A DNA stretch of 64,000 nucleotides from the NCBI RefSeq assembly GCF_943912325.1, contig NZ_CALTTX010000008.1, forward strand, positions 9,098 to 73,097. The letters are read 5' to 3'. The position numbers were made by a program, and so were the translations under genes. Every line of letters starts with the position of its first letter. Position 1 is the first letter of the stretch. The notes beneath the pieces were generated by a model. It made no database searches, was not told the DNA's origin, and saw only the letters and a program-made list of their open reading frames with translations. The DNA is from an uncultured Microbacterium sp. (GTDB lineage Bacteria; Actinomycetota; Actinomycetes; Actinomycetales; Microbacteriaceae). Shown one piece after another: positions 26,807 through 34,300 of this stretch.

Positions 26807-26962
26807 ATGGGCCGGGGGAAGGACGTCGAGGGCCTGAGCAAGCGCAACGCGCAGGCGCAGGCAACCCGGCTCGGCGTCACCGGCTCCCTCGGCGTGCCGA
26901 TCGGCAAGACCCTCGGTCAGATGCCGCTCTACGGCACGTGGGAGGACATGCACATCGACATC
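26807..26962 (+). pseudogene. Remnant of a TraG/VirD4-like coupling-protein gene
   Basis: Fifty-two codons from ATG 26807 read GRGKDVEGLSKRN, later RLGVTGSLGVPIGKTL and LYGTWEDMHIDI. This resembles the region just before the Walker A loop of actinobacterial conjugation ATPases, where the family would go on with a tryptophan and a GPRTGKTT-like loop. Here the match stops after codon ATC 26960-26962 and Fic-type sequence on the other strand begins at the next base. I take it as debris of an integrative conjugative element or plasmid. The assignment is from memory of the family, not a search. Confidence 0.55.
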
Positions 26963-27031
26963 TTGCTCTGCGAGCTGGGAGAAGAACACGAACTGCGTCC
27001 GCGTATTGCCCTCACGGAAGCTGTGCACGAC
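26963..27031 (-). pseudogene. Detached middle piece of a fic toxin gene (Fic motif)
   Basis: On the minus strand this reads VVHSFREGNTRTQFVFF, then SQLAEQ. It holds the catalytic Fic motif (HxFxxGNxRTQ) that transfers AMP or another nucleotide part to target proteins. The preceding part of the same gene ends at about 32220 (EL.ESWGELN), and the C-terminal part after SQLAEQ is missing, cut off by the TraG-like remnant. The two pieces together would give one normal Fic-domain protein up to this motif. Confidence 0.75.
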
Positions 27032-27258
27032 AAACCAAGAACTTTTCGATCTGATGCAACAGCCCGTGGTTCCGCGCGATTCCGAGCCTTTGGGTCGCCA
27101 AGATCGCGTCTGCTTGCCAGCGTAGCCGTGCAGTGGAGCGCGCTGACGTCCCCGGATGGCGCTCAGCCGCACGATTCCGGGCGATTTCCCGACGGTGCGA
27201 TCCACGTTTCGAGCCATGTCATCCATCATAGTGTTGTGTTAGATGCAATAATGATGGG

Positions 27259-28362
27259 ATGAGTGAGGATGTGGAGGTGTTGCTGCTTCGACAGCCGGGC
27301 GTCGTGCCGTTGCGCGAGGACGCGGCCGTGTTCAGTGGCATGCTCGATGGGTTCTCCCGCCAGCAGGTGAGTCGGGGCCTCGCCAAGCAGACGATCCAGA
27401 TGCGCCGCTGGCAGGTGGAGCGTTTCCAGCGGTTCGCGGACTCGTACCCGTGGGAATGGCTGCCGGGTGATGTCGAGGACTTCACGACGAGCCTGTTCAG
27501 CGGCTCCCGCCCGTTGGCGCGTTCGACGGTGCGGATCTATCACCTGACGTTGCGCGCGTTCTGCGATTTCATCACCGACCAGCGCTACGGCTGGGTGGCG
27601 GAGTGTCGGTCTCGGTTCGGGTCGGTGCCGTCGCAGGTGTGCTTCGAGTGGAACACGGTCGCGCACACCGTCGACTTCGAGGGCACACCGGGCCGTCGCC
27701 CGCTGGACTATGACGAGCTGGAGGCACTGTTCGCCGTCGCGGACGCCCGAGTGGAGACGCTGCGACAGCAGGGCCGCAAGGGCGCGCTGGCCGCGCTGCG
27801 GGACGCGCAGTTGCTGAAGACGATCTACGCGTGGGGGCTACGCCGCCGCGAGGCGCTGGGTCTGGATGTGGTCGATCTGCGCACGAACGCGAAGACACCG
27901 CAATGGGGCCGGTTCGGGCTGCTACACGTGCGGCACGGGAAGTCCTCGAAAGGCTCGATCCCCAAGCGTCGCTCGGTACTGTCGCTACCGGAGTTCGACT
28001 GGGCGATCGACGGGCTGCGCGTCTACGTCGAGCAGGTTCGGGAGAAGTTCAACCCCGGCAACCATCCGGGACTATGGCCGACCGAGCGCGGCACGCGCGT
28101 CGGCCCCCGCTACCTCGACCGCCGGTTCGCGCAGCTGCGCGACGAGGCCGGGCTGCCTGGCGCGTTGACCCTGCACAGCCTGCGCCACTCCTACGTGACG
28201 CATCTGATCGAGCTCGGTTACGCGGAGCAGTTCGTGCAGACCCAAGTCGGTCACGCCTACGCTTCGACGACGGCGATCTACACCTCGGTGACCGATGACT
28301 ACCGCAATCGTGTCCTGGCTGCGGCGATCGACAAGTTCTACTTCCCGGATGGAAGCACCTGA
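27259..28362 (+). CDS. Tyrosine recombinase/integrase
   Basis: This 367-residue protein has an N-terminal SAM-like core-binding domain (about 35-125) and a C-terminal catalytic domain. All active-site residues are seen: Arg195 in WGLRRREAL, Lys228 in RHGKSSKG, His306 and Arg309 in LHSLRHSY, His332 in VGHAYAS and the nucleophile Tyr341 in AIYTSV. It should be active. It is the first gene of a tight three-gene operon, and its stop overlaps the next ATG (TGATG). It probably moves the element found in the fic gene. Confidence 0.93.
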   Translation: MSEDVEVLLLRQPGVVPLREDAAVFSGMLDGFSRQQVSRGLAKQTIQMRRWQVERFQRFADSYPWEWLPGDVEDFTTSLFSGSRPLARSTVRIYHLTLRAFCDFITDQRYGWVAECRSRFGSVPSQVCFEWNTVAHTVDFEGTPGRRPLDYDELEALFAVADARVETLRQQGRKGALAALRDAQLLKTIYAWGLRRREALGLDVVDLRTNAKTPQWGRFGLLHVRHGKSSKGSIPKRRSVLSLPEFDWAIDGLRVYVEQVREKFNPGNHPGLWPTERGTRVGPRYLDRRFAQLRDEAGLPGALTLHSLRHSYVTHLIELGYAEQFVQTQVGHAYASTTAIYTSVTDDYRNRVLAAAIDKFYFPDGST

Positions 28363-28691
28363 TGACAACGAAGACGATCACCTGGCGGCTGCGAACGCTG
28401 ATGGCCGAGCGCGGCATGTTCAAGACCACCGACCTCCTCGAACCGTTGAAAGCCGAAGGCGTCACGCTCTCCCGCGAGCAGGTCTTCCGGCTGGTGACGC
28501 AGACCCCGCAACGTCTCAACGTCGAGGTCCTTGCCGCGCTCTGCACGATCCTGGACTGCACGCCCAGCGACCTGCTCGTCCTCGATCAAGCTGCCGTGCG
28601 GTCGGTGGAGGCGACGGGCACGAGCGGGAGGATCGAGGACATCGGTGACCTGCGCACCGTCCCCGCGCGCATCCAGCGACCGAAGCCGTGA
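28362..28691 (+). CDS. Small helix-turn-helix protein (XRE type) of the recombinase trio
   Basis: This 109-residue protein has a Cro/C1-like helix-turn-helix: ITWRLRTLMAERGMFKTTDL, then LSREQVFRLVTQTPQRLNVEVLAALCTILDCTPSDLL. It may direct or limit the integrase, or regulate the element operon. It overlaps its upstream neighbour by 1 nt and its downstream neighbour by 4 nt (GTGA), so all three are made together. Confidence 0.85.
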   Translation: MTTKTITWRLRTLMAERGMFKTTDLLEPLKAEGVTLSREQVFRLVTQTPQRLNVEVLAALCTILDCTPSDLLVLDQAAVRSVEATGTSGRIEDIGDLRTVPARIQRPKP

Positions 28692-30649
28692 CGATCCCAC
28701 GCGGCACCCCGCAGCCGGACGGGGCTTTCGGGCTGCGCGTCGCGGCGGCGCTGGCCAACAAGGGCGTGACCGCGCTGGAACAGGCCATCGTCGACGCGGC
28801 AGAGCGGATCATCGCACCGTCGCGACGGAACGGAGTGCTCCGCCTGCTGTCGAGCGAAGAGTTCGATCCCGCTGACGTGCACGCTGAGACCACCGTCATC
28901 GTCCAGGTTCTTCTTGCGAATCTCGCACGCGAAGGCGTGACGGGCGTCCGGCTCCCGCTCTGCCCGACGTGTCGCACCCGGAAGGTCGTCAAGAAGCGCA
29001 ACGAGCAAGGACAGCGCGAGTGCTTCCGCTGTGCGCAGAGCCGATCGCGTGGCGAGTGCCCCCAGTGCTTGCGGATGAAGAAGCTCACCGCCACCAACGC
29101 CGATGGGCAGCGCGTCTGCCAGCGCTGCGGAACGGACGGCATGCCGACGTTCGCGTGCGAGAACTGCGGGAAGATCGTTACCACTGTCGGGCGCATCGAC
29201 GGGAGAAGAGTCTGCCTGAACTGCTATCCCCGGCGACTGCGGCGTTGCGTCTCGTGCGGGCAACAAAAGAAGATCGCCGCGACCATCCTGCACGGCCCGC
29301 ACTGCTTCGCCTGCCGCAACCGCATCTTGCGCAACGCCGCCCCTTGCCCCGGGTGCGGCGAGAAACGCATCCTTGCGTTCCTCAGCGACGACGACCGCCC
29401 ATGCTGCGCGGGATGCGCGGGGCAGCCCGCCCGCTACGCCTGCCGCCGCTGCGGGAGCGAAGAACACAACTACGGTCGCCTCTGCGGGAAGTGCGTTCTC
29501 AGCGACCGCTGCAACGACATCCTCGCCGGCCCGGACGGGGCCTTCCTTCCTCCGATGCGCGCACTGCGCAACTACCTGCTCGTCCAGCCTCGCCCAGCAC
29601 AGGTCATCAAGTGGTTGCGCATGGGGCCGAGCACCGACGTTCTCCGCGACATCGCCTCTGGGCGGGTGCCGGTCGAGTCGATCCTCGACGCCCCGCGGCC
29701 GGGCAAGCCGTTGATCTACCTGCGCACGCTCCTCCTCGACGCCGGTGCCCTACCGCGCGACGCGGCGGCCACGCGGCAGCTGATGGCCTGGGCCACGCAG
29801 ACCATCGGCGGAGCCCCCACCGATCACCACCAGATGCTGCGCACCTACACCCGATGGGTGCTGCTACGCCGAGCCAGCCGAGATGCCGAAGGCGACATCG
29901 CTATCGGCGCAGCTCGGCACGTCAAAGCATCGCTGCGGGGCCTCGTCACCTTCCTCACCTGGGCTGAGGAACAACAGACGCCCCTGCGCGCTCTCACTCA
30001 GGCACAGATCGAGGAGTTCATCACCCTCCACACCGCACGACGATGGCTCCCACAGTTCCTCACCTGGGCCGCCGAACGCGACATCACACCCGACCTCGAC
30101 ATCTCCACGCTTCCGCGCCGAGAACCCGCGATCAGCACGTCCGAGGCACACCTTGAAAACGTCATCCGCACCCTCGCCACGGATCGCGGTATCGCGCTCG
30201 ATGCGCGCCTTGCGGCGCTGCTGATCGCGGTCTACGGACTGCCCGCAACCAAGACGCTCGCGCTGCATCGCCGCCAGCTCCGCGCCGAGAACGACGGCCT
30301 CGACCTCCGCATCGGAGACCGTCCGCTCACGTTGCCCGCGCCGATCACCCTGCTCGCCCGGGGGCAACTCGACCTCCGACCCGACGCCGACGATGACGCA
30401 TGGCTGTTCCCTGGCCGTCTCCCTGGGCAGCCTCTCGACCCGCAATACCTTTCACTACGCCTGCGCCCTCTCGGCACCAGCATCTCCGCGCTACAGAACG
30501 CCGCCCGGTTCCGGCTCGCCGGAGCCGTCCCCGCCAAAGTCCTCGCAGACATACTCGATTTCAGCGTCGCCACCTTCGAGAACTACGCCCGCCTCTCAGG
30601 TAGCACCCGCGGCGACTACCCGGCGCTGCGAGAGAACAGCAGTCGATAG
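28688..30649 (+). CDS. Six-zinc-ribbon protein with degenerate tyrosine-recombinase C-terminus
   Basis: This protein of 653 residues starts with GTG. Residues 92-269 contain twelve CxxC pairs (at 92, 112, 124, 144, 157, 176, 187, 206, 220, 240, 252 and 266), that is about six zinc ribbons. The C-terminal 280 residues have the layout of a core-binding plus catalytic tyrosine-recombinase domain, but key residues differ: YGLPATKTLAL where GLR is usual, NAAR for HxxR, and LDFS for LGHS. The terminal Tyr633 is kept (FENYARL). It therefore looks like a catalytically weakened or inactive partner of the integrase, with the ribbons binding DNA or protein. The function is not established. Confidence 0.75.
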   Translation: MTIPRGTPQPDGAFGLRVAAALANKGVTALEQAIVDAAERIIAPSRRNGVLRLLSSEEFDPADVHAETTVIVQVLLANLAREGVTGVRLPLCPTCRTRKVVKKRNEQGQRECFRCAQSRSRGECPQCLRMKKLTATNADGQRVCQRCGTDGMPTFACENCGKIVTTVGRIDGRRVCLNCYPRRLRRCVSCGQQKKIAATILHGPHCFACRNRILRNAAPCPGCGEKRILAFLSDDDRPCCAGCAGQPARYACRRCGSEEHNYGRLCGKCVLSDRCNDILAGPDGAFLPPMRALRNYLLVQPRPAQVIKWLRMGPSTDVLRDIASGRVPVESILDAPRPGKPLIYLRTLLLDAGALPRDAAATRQLMAWATQTIGGAPTDHHQMLRTYTRWVLLRRASRDAEGDIAIGAARHVKASLRGLVTFLTWAEEQQTPLRALTQAQIEEFITLHTARRWLPQFLTWAAERDITPDLDISTLPRREPAISTSEAHLENVIRTLATDRGIALDARLAALLIAVYGLPATKTLALHRRQLRAENDGLDLRIGDRPLTLPAPITLLARGQLDLRPDADDDAWLFPGRLPGQPLDPQYLSLRLRPLGTSISALQNAARFRLAGAVPAKVLADILDFSVATFENYARLSGSTRGDYPALRENSSR

Positions 30650-30661
30650 GCCACCACCGCT

Positions 30662-30721
30662 GAACTGACAGTTCCCTCCCCGCGCGAGAGCGGCAGTGAA
30701 CCTGCGGCGGTTCACATGAAC
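30662..30721. promoter_or_regulatory. Cluster of GAAC/GTTC dyads
   Basis: Within 60 nt there are five GAAC-type half-sites in three overlapping dyads: GAACT-GAC-AGTTC (30662-30674), GTGAAC-N8-GTTCAC (30696-30715) and GTTCA-CA-TGAAC (30710-30721). They lie just after the recombinase trio and before the secreted-protein gene. They may be recombinase arm sites or an operator for the cargo. Confidence 0.5.
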
Positions 30722-30918
30722 GGTCATCTGTACATATGCTCTGGCGTGGCCAGCCACTGCGCTCTCGATGGGGCTGCTCTTCAAGCTCAGGCCGACGTCA
30801 GGGTTCCCCGCCCGCTCCCTCGACGGGCTCACTTACTTAGGATACCCTAATCAGAGAGTTCTTCTGCTGTCGCCCGATGGCAGAATCGACTTCAACTAGT
30901 GGAAGGTATGCATCGTCA

Positions 30919-31575
30919 ATGCATCTGACAAAGGCCACCAGCAGGACTGTGCTCTCCTTCTTCGCGATCGCTACAGCATTCACCTTAGCGACCGCTACCC
31001 CTGCGACCGCATCCGGGTTCGATACGTCGGCTAACCCGACCGCCGAAACTGATGAGGGCGTCATATTCTCGGTTCTCGGTGACGTCGGAGACGGTGTCGG
31101 CTCGATTGTTTCAGACGAAGAGCTCGCTCAGCTCGGGATCGAGGTGACCCCCGGTACAGCCTCAAGCACGCCGACAGTTCAGGCTGAGCCCGCGCCCACC
31201 GCGCGAGCAGCCGCGACCAACAACGTACTCTTCCGGTGGAATGACTTCGGTGGTCGGCAAGTTGTGCTGCGGTCCCAGCCGTACGACAAGATCCTCAACA
31301 AGCACAACCTGACATACCGCACACCACGCGTAGTCACCCAGAAAGCTACAACACGAACCCCCGACGGCGGCACATCATGGCGCTACCGACTGGCCGCCAA
31401 CGAGGTCAAGTGCGACTTCTGGGGGAACAACTGCAAGGTCGTTCGTACGGTCTGGGTGCGCACCATCGTGGATTTCCGTTCATATCAGGGTGACAAGTAC
31501 GGAGTGGTGACCGCCTACTGCGAGGGCATCGACGGCAAATGCCCCGATTTCGTGAAGAACGCGCTGAACCAATGA
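30919..31575 (+). CDS. Secreted protein of unknown function (element cargo)
   Basis: This protein of 218 residues from ATG 30919 (GGAAGG 12 nt upstream) has a clear signal peptide ending in ATPATASG, then an acidic linker and a compact C-terminal domain (about 110-218) rich in Arg, Trp and Tyr, with four cysteines as two possible disulfides (VKCDFWGNNCK, YCEGIDGKCP). I know no family for it. Its stop overlaps the start of the next gene (ATGA), which codes for a cytoplasmic protein. A secreted effector with a partner is one possibility. The local base composition is poorer in GC than the core genes. Confidence 0.7.
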   Translation: MHLTKATSRTVLSFFAIATAFTLATATPATASGFDTSANPTAETDEGVIFSVLGDVGDGVGSIVSDEELAQLGIEVTPGTASSTPTVQAEPAPTARAAATNNVLFRWNDFGGRQVVLRSQPYDKILNKHNLTYRTPRVVTQKATTRTPDGGTSWRYRLAANEVKCDFWGNNCKVVRTVWVRTIVDFRSYQGDKYGVVTAYCEGIDGKCPDFVKNALNQ

Positions 31576-32069
31576 CCAGGACAGACCGAGACCCCACTGA
31601 CGCCGCGCTCTGGCGCGACGCCATCCGGGAAGCTTCCACCTTGGAGAACCTCCGCCCGCACGATGGTCTCATCCGGCAGATCCTGCTCGGCCCGGACACG
31701 CTCGAGTTCACCCTCGTCGGCGGTGAGGTATTCACCACTCCGGCCTCAGCAGATCGGAACGTGATCGCGTCCGCAGCCTCCAAGGCGCTAGGTCGCAAGA
31801 TCACCGCCAACCAGGCCGCGGAGTGGGAGCCCCCGGAGCAGACAGTGAACTACTGGTGGGCAGAGACTCTATACAACTTCGGGCTCCTCGCCCCCGAAGG
31901 AATCGTCATGAATCCCACAGTCGTGTTCACCCGGATCTGGCGTGAAGGACCGATCGCGAAGATCGAGGCCTACGACGCCCGTCGGACGGCCGTTGCAGAG
32001 TTCGATCTCCGTGCAGATCACCCGCCGGCGGACACAGTAACCGACGTGCTCGAGGCTCTCCGCGTATAG
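31572..32069 (+). CDS. Cytoplasmic partner of the secreted cargo protein, unknown function
   Basis: This 165-residue protein has no signal peptide or membrane segment. It has an N-terminal helical part (DAALWRDAIREASTLENL) and a beta-rich middle (LEFTLVGGEVFTTPASA). It is coupled to the secreted-protein gene by a 4-nt overlap. An immunity or chaperone role is only a guess from position. I recognise no family. Confidence 0.65.
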   Translation: MTRTDRDPTDAALWRDAIREASTLENLRPHDGLIRQILLGPDTLEFTLVGGEVFTTPASADRNVIASAASKALGRKITANQAAEWEPPEQTVNYWWAETLYNFGLLAPEGIVMNPTVVFTRIWREGPIAKIEAYDARRTAVAEFDLRADHPPADTVTDVLEALRV

Positions 32070-32192
32070 ACCTGAGAATACCTCCACCGGAACCGCCTGC
32101 GGCCATCTGACGCGCGACCGCCGCAAGTCACAACCCTGCATGTTGGCGAGCCGCCAGAGCGCGTCAGTCGCTCGGAAGCCTCGGGATAGTTC

Positions 32193-32660
32193 TCACCCGG
32201 ATAATGCACTTACACCGGTATTCAGCTCCCCCCAGCTCTCCGCGAGCTCGTCGACGAACTTCGCTTTCGGCAGTCCGCGCAGATAGTCCTTGCTGGCGAG
32301 CTTGGCGTACTCGGCCTCGGCGCCCGCCGTCAGGTGAGGGCCGGCGCCGTAGTAGGCGTGTCCGTCCTTCGTCATGAACTGTCCGGCCGGCGCCACCCGT
32401 TCTTGACCAGCCCACTCGTAGACGTCCTGGAACACGTAAGCGTGGATCGCCTTCATGTGGTCGTAGTCGAACTGGCCAGGAATCGGGCCGTCGTACAGCT
32501 CTTGAAGGCGCGTGTGCGCGTATGCCTCTTCCAACTGCCGGAGCTTGTCGGGGTCGGGTTCCCCATACGGCTTGCCGGGTGCGGTGAACTTGTTCCTCAA
32601 CACAGAAGTACCTGGGATGAAGTAGTCATCCCAGGTACGAAAGGTGGTGCCGCGAGGCAT
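32193..32660 (-). pseudogene. Fic toxin gene, N-terminal part, truncated by the mobile element
   Basis: The frame starts TFRTWDDYFIPGTSVLRNKF and reads through IPGQFDYDHMKAIHAYVFQDVYEWAGQER, the typical Fic-domain front half, to ESWGELN at about 32220. Then it runs seven codons into foreign sequence and stops at 32193. The catalytic motif is absent here and is found on the same strand at 26963-27031. The product could not transfer AMP. It remains next to an intact antitoxin-like gene, with which it overlaps by 1 nt. Confidence 0.85.
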
Positions 32661-32857
32661 CAGCCCTGCACGTGGCGGCGGATCGCAGCGCGCGCCTCAT
32701 CCCCCGTCAGCTCGTGGCGAGCGGCCCGCTCGACGATGGTGCGCAGCGCCGGGTCGATGACCTCGTGGCCGGCCAGCGCGAGAGCTACATCCGCGAACGC
32801 CAGGCGGTCCTCGGCAGTGGTCGATGCCGGCGGTGCGGCAATGAGCGTACGGACCAT
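32660..32857 (-). CDS. VbhA-like Fic antitoxin
   Basis: This 65-residue helical protein reads AEDRLAFADVALALAGHEV, later IVERAARHELTGDEARAAIRRHV. Length, helices and place directly before a Fic gene fit the VbhA antitoxin family, which blocks the Fic active site with a glutamate. In the expected inhibitory helix the usual LEG appears as LAG, so the key glutamate may be missing or shifted. Family assignment is from memory. Confidence 0.65.
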   Translation of the reverse strand: MVRTLIAAPPASTTAEDRLAFADVALALAGHEVIDPALRTIVERAARHELTGDEARAAIRRHVQG

Positions 32858-32889
32858 GATTGCCCCTCTCGTGGCGTGCTTCGGTTCTA

Positions 32890-33240
32890 TCAGCTATGGG
32901 CCGAAAACGGTCGAATCAGGTTTCGGAACATGGGAGGTTTTGGCACGGAGTTTCGGCACGGCGTGTCGACGTCGACGGGCCGGGGTTGGCACTCGTCCCG
33001 AAATCGATCGATTTCGGCGCGCAACCGACTCCCCCCTTCGCCTCGAGGCACCGCGATGGCGATGTCGACGTCGTGAGTGCGCGGGGCCGCTTCCGCGACT
33101 TCGGCCATACCGAAGCACACGATGTTGCGCGCATGGGCACCCACCAACAGGTAGTCGCCTACGTGAGCGGTCAGTTCCTGAAGGATCTCCCACGGTGGTT
33201 GCTGTTCAGGTCGCGAGAAGGCGACGGAGATCGGGGTCAT
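32890..33240 (-). pseudogene. AbiEii-like nucleotidyltransferase, apparently truncated
   Basis: The 116-codon frame starts with WEILQELTAHVGDYLLVGAHARNIV and has RTHDVDIAIAVP, the nucleotidyltransferase motif of AbiEii/MNT-type proteins. After that the sequence turns into an Arg/Pro-rich stretch with no family likeness and ends early, where full proteins have about 200-300 residues. The gene overlaps the AbiEi-like gene by 35 nt, as in type IV toxin-antitoxin pairs. I take it as a broken toxin gene. Confidence 0.6.
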
Positions 33241-34219
33241 CGGCCATCACCTCCCGCGCCGTGGCAGCGGCTCGGGGGTCACCGGAGCCCAAGGCGTCGG
33301 CGCACGCGAGGAGGCGGGGGGCCAGGCCGGACGCGTACGCGTCGGGCGTCCACCACGGAGCCCGGACGATCAGGTTCGGCGGCTCGCCGAGCCGGGGCCG
33401 GGCGAGGCGGACCCCCTTCGACGGAGTGAAGGGGGTCGGTGCGTACACCGTCGCGACGTCCGCCTGCAGGCCGGCCCCGTCTGCCTCCAGGGCGGCCGCG
33501 CCGCTCAACCAGCCGGGAGCCGCCGTGTCCGCGAGGAGCGTGGCCCACTGTCGAGGCTCCACTCCGTGGACGACGTATTGCCCGGCGGGCGCGGGTGGGC
33601 GGGTGAGGTGGCCGTTCAGCCAGGCCCGGCCCGCGGCGTCGCGGTCGAGCCAGATGCGGTGGGCGCCGTCCCCGTCGATCCAGGCGCGGGCTGCGAGATC
33701 GCGCATCACGTGATGCGTGGTGGTGGTCGAGACCCCGGCCGCTGCGGCGATGTCGGCGAGCCGGCCCGTCGTCAACTGCGGGAGGGTGAGCAGGGCGAAG
33801 ACCACCTGGAGACCGCTCGGACGCACGGCCCACCCGGTCGGAGTCGAGGCGCGCGCACGAACATCGGGCCGCCGGCCCTCGACATGAACATGGACGCCCG
33901 GCGCTTCGATCCAGGCGTTCCCCGAGGCGTCGATGTAGGCCTGCCCCGCCTCGCGCAGCCGCCGACCGTGCGCCGGGGTGACGCGCCGAAACCCGAGGGC
34001 GAGCGCATCCAGACCCGCGACAGCAGGCGCGACCTCCCTCTCGTCGGGGTGTGCATCGACGAACCGGATTCCCACGCGCACCTCGGGTGCCTTCATGGGT
34101 TGAGCGAGGAGGTCCACGTCGTCGGGACCCCCCTCCTCATCGACCGCGAACCCCACGTCGGCGAGGTGCTGGGCGATGAGGGCCCGCGTTGTGGCGTCCA
34201 TCTCGCGTGGCTTGGTCAA
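33206..34219 (-). CDS. AbiEi-like antitoxin/transcriptional regulator
   Basis: This protein of about 337 residues has an N-terminal region, a winged helix-turn-helix around the middle (LPQLTTGRLADIAAAAGVSTTTTHHVMRDLAARAWI) and a C-terminal AbiEi-type domain. AbiEi proteins repress their own operon and counter the AbiEii toxin. The start chosen is TTG 34219, because AGGAGG stands 8 nt before it. The GTG at 34228 directly follows the Shine-Dalgarno sequence and could not use it. Nested inverted repeats upstream suggest self-control. Confidence 0.7.
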   Translation of the reverse strand: MTKPREMDATTRALIAQHLADVGFAVDEEGGPDDVDLLAQPMKAPEVRVGIRFVDAHPDEREVAPAVAGLDALALGFRRVTPAHGRRLREAGQAYIDASGNAWIEAPGVHVHVEGRRPDVRARASTPTGWAVRPSGLQVVFALLTLPQLTTGRLADIAAAAGVSTTTTHHVMRDLAARAWIDGDGAHRIWLDRDAAGRAWLNGHLTRPPAPAGQYVVHGVEPRQWATLLADTAAPGWLSGAAALEADGAGLQADVATVYAPTPFTPSKGVRLARPRLGEPPNLIVRAPWWTPDAYASGLAPRLLACADALGSGDPRAAATAREVMADDPDLRRLLAT

Positions 34220-34221
34220 GG

Positions 34222-34274
34222 GATTCACCTCCTCGGAGTTTTCACTATAGGTGAAATTTTCGAGGAGGTGAATC
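34222..34274. promoter_or_regulatory. Nested inverted-repeat operator of the AbiE-type operon
   Basis: An outer perfect inverted repeat, GATTCACCTCCTCG (34222-34235) and CGAGGAGGTGAATC (34261-34274), encloses an inner one, TTTCAC (34240-34245) and GTGAAA (34251-34256). On the minus strand TATAGT (34244-34249) is a good -10 box inside the inner repeat. AbiEi proteins are known to bind paired inverted repeats at their promoter, which fits well. Confidence 0.7.
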
Positions 34275-34300
34275 GGGGGAGCCCATTCGGTCGGATCGCG

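Larger units (their letters stand above)
27030..32219 (+). mobile_element. Recombinase-trio mobile element inserted in fic
   Basis: About 5.2 kb separates the two parts of a fic gene, with junctions within some 10 bp of 27030 and 32219. Inside are five genes, all rightward: a tyrosine recombinase, a small HTH protein, a zinc-ribbon degenerate recombinase, a secreted protein and its partner. Both junction regions carry TGCAC: at 27024-27028 in fic at the left edge, and about 10 bp inside the right edge. No long terminal repeat is visible. The set of about 367, 109 and 653 residues is close in size to the TnpA, TnpC and TnpB proteins of Tn554-type elements. That likeness is by size and class only. 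Confidence 0.7.

Noticed and set aside
26663..27229. One continuous minus-strand gene across the EamA start and the Fic motif
   Set aside because: Only 23 codons in the middle resemble Fic. The rest is antisense to the EamA gene and the TraG-like remnant or lies in the mobile element, so it is not one real gene.
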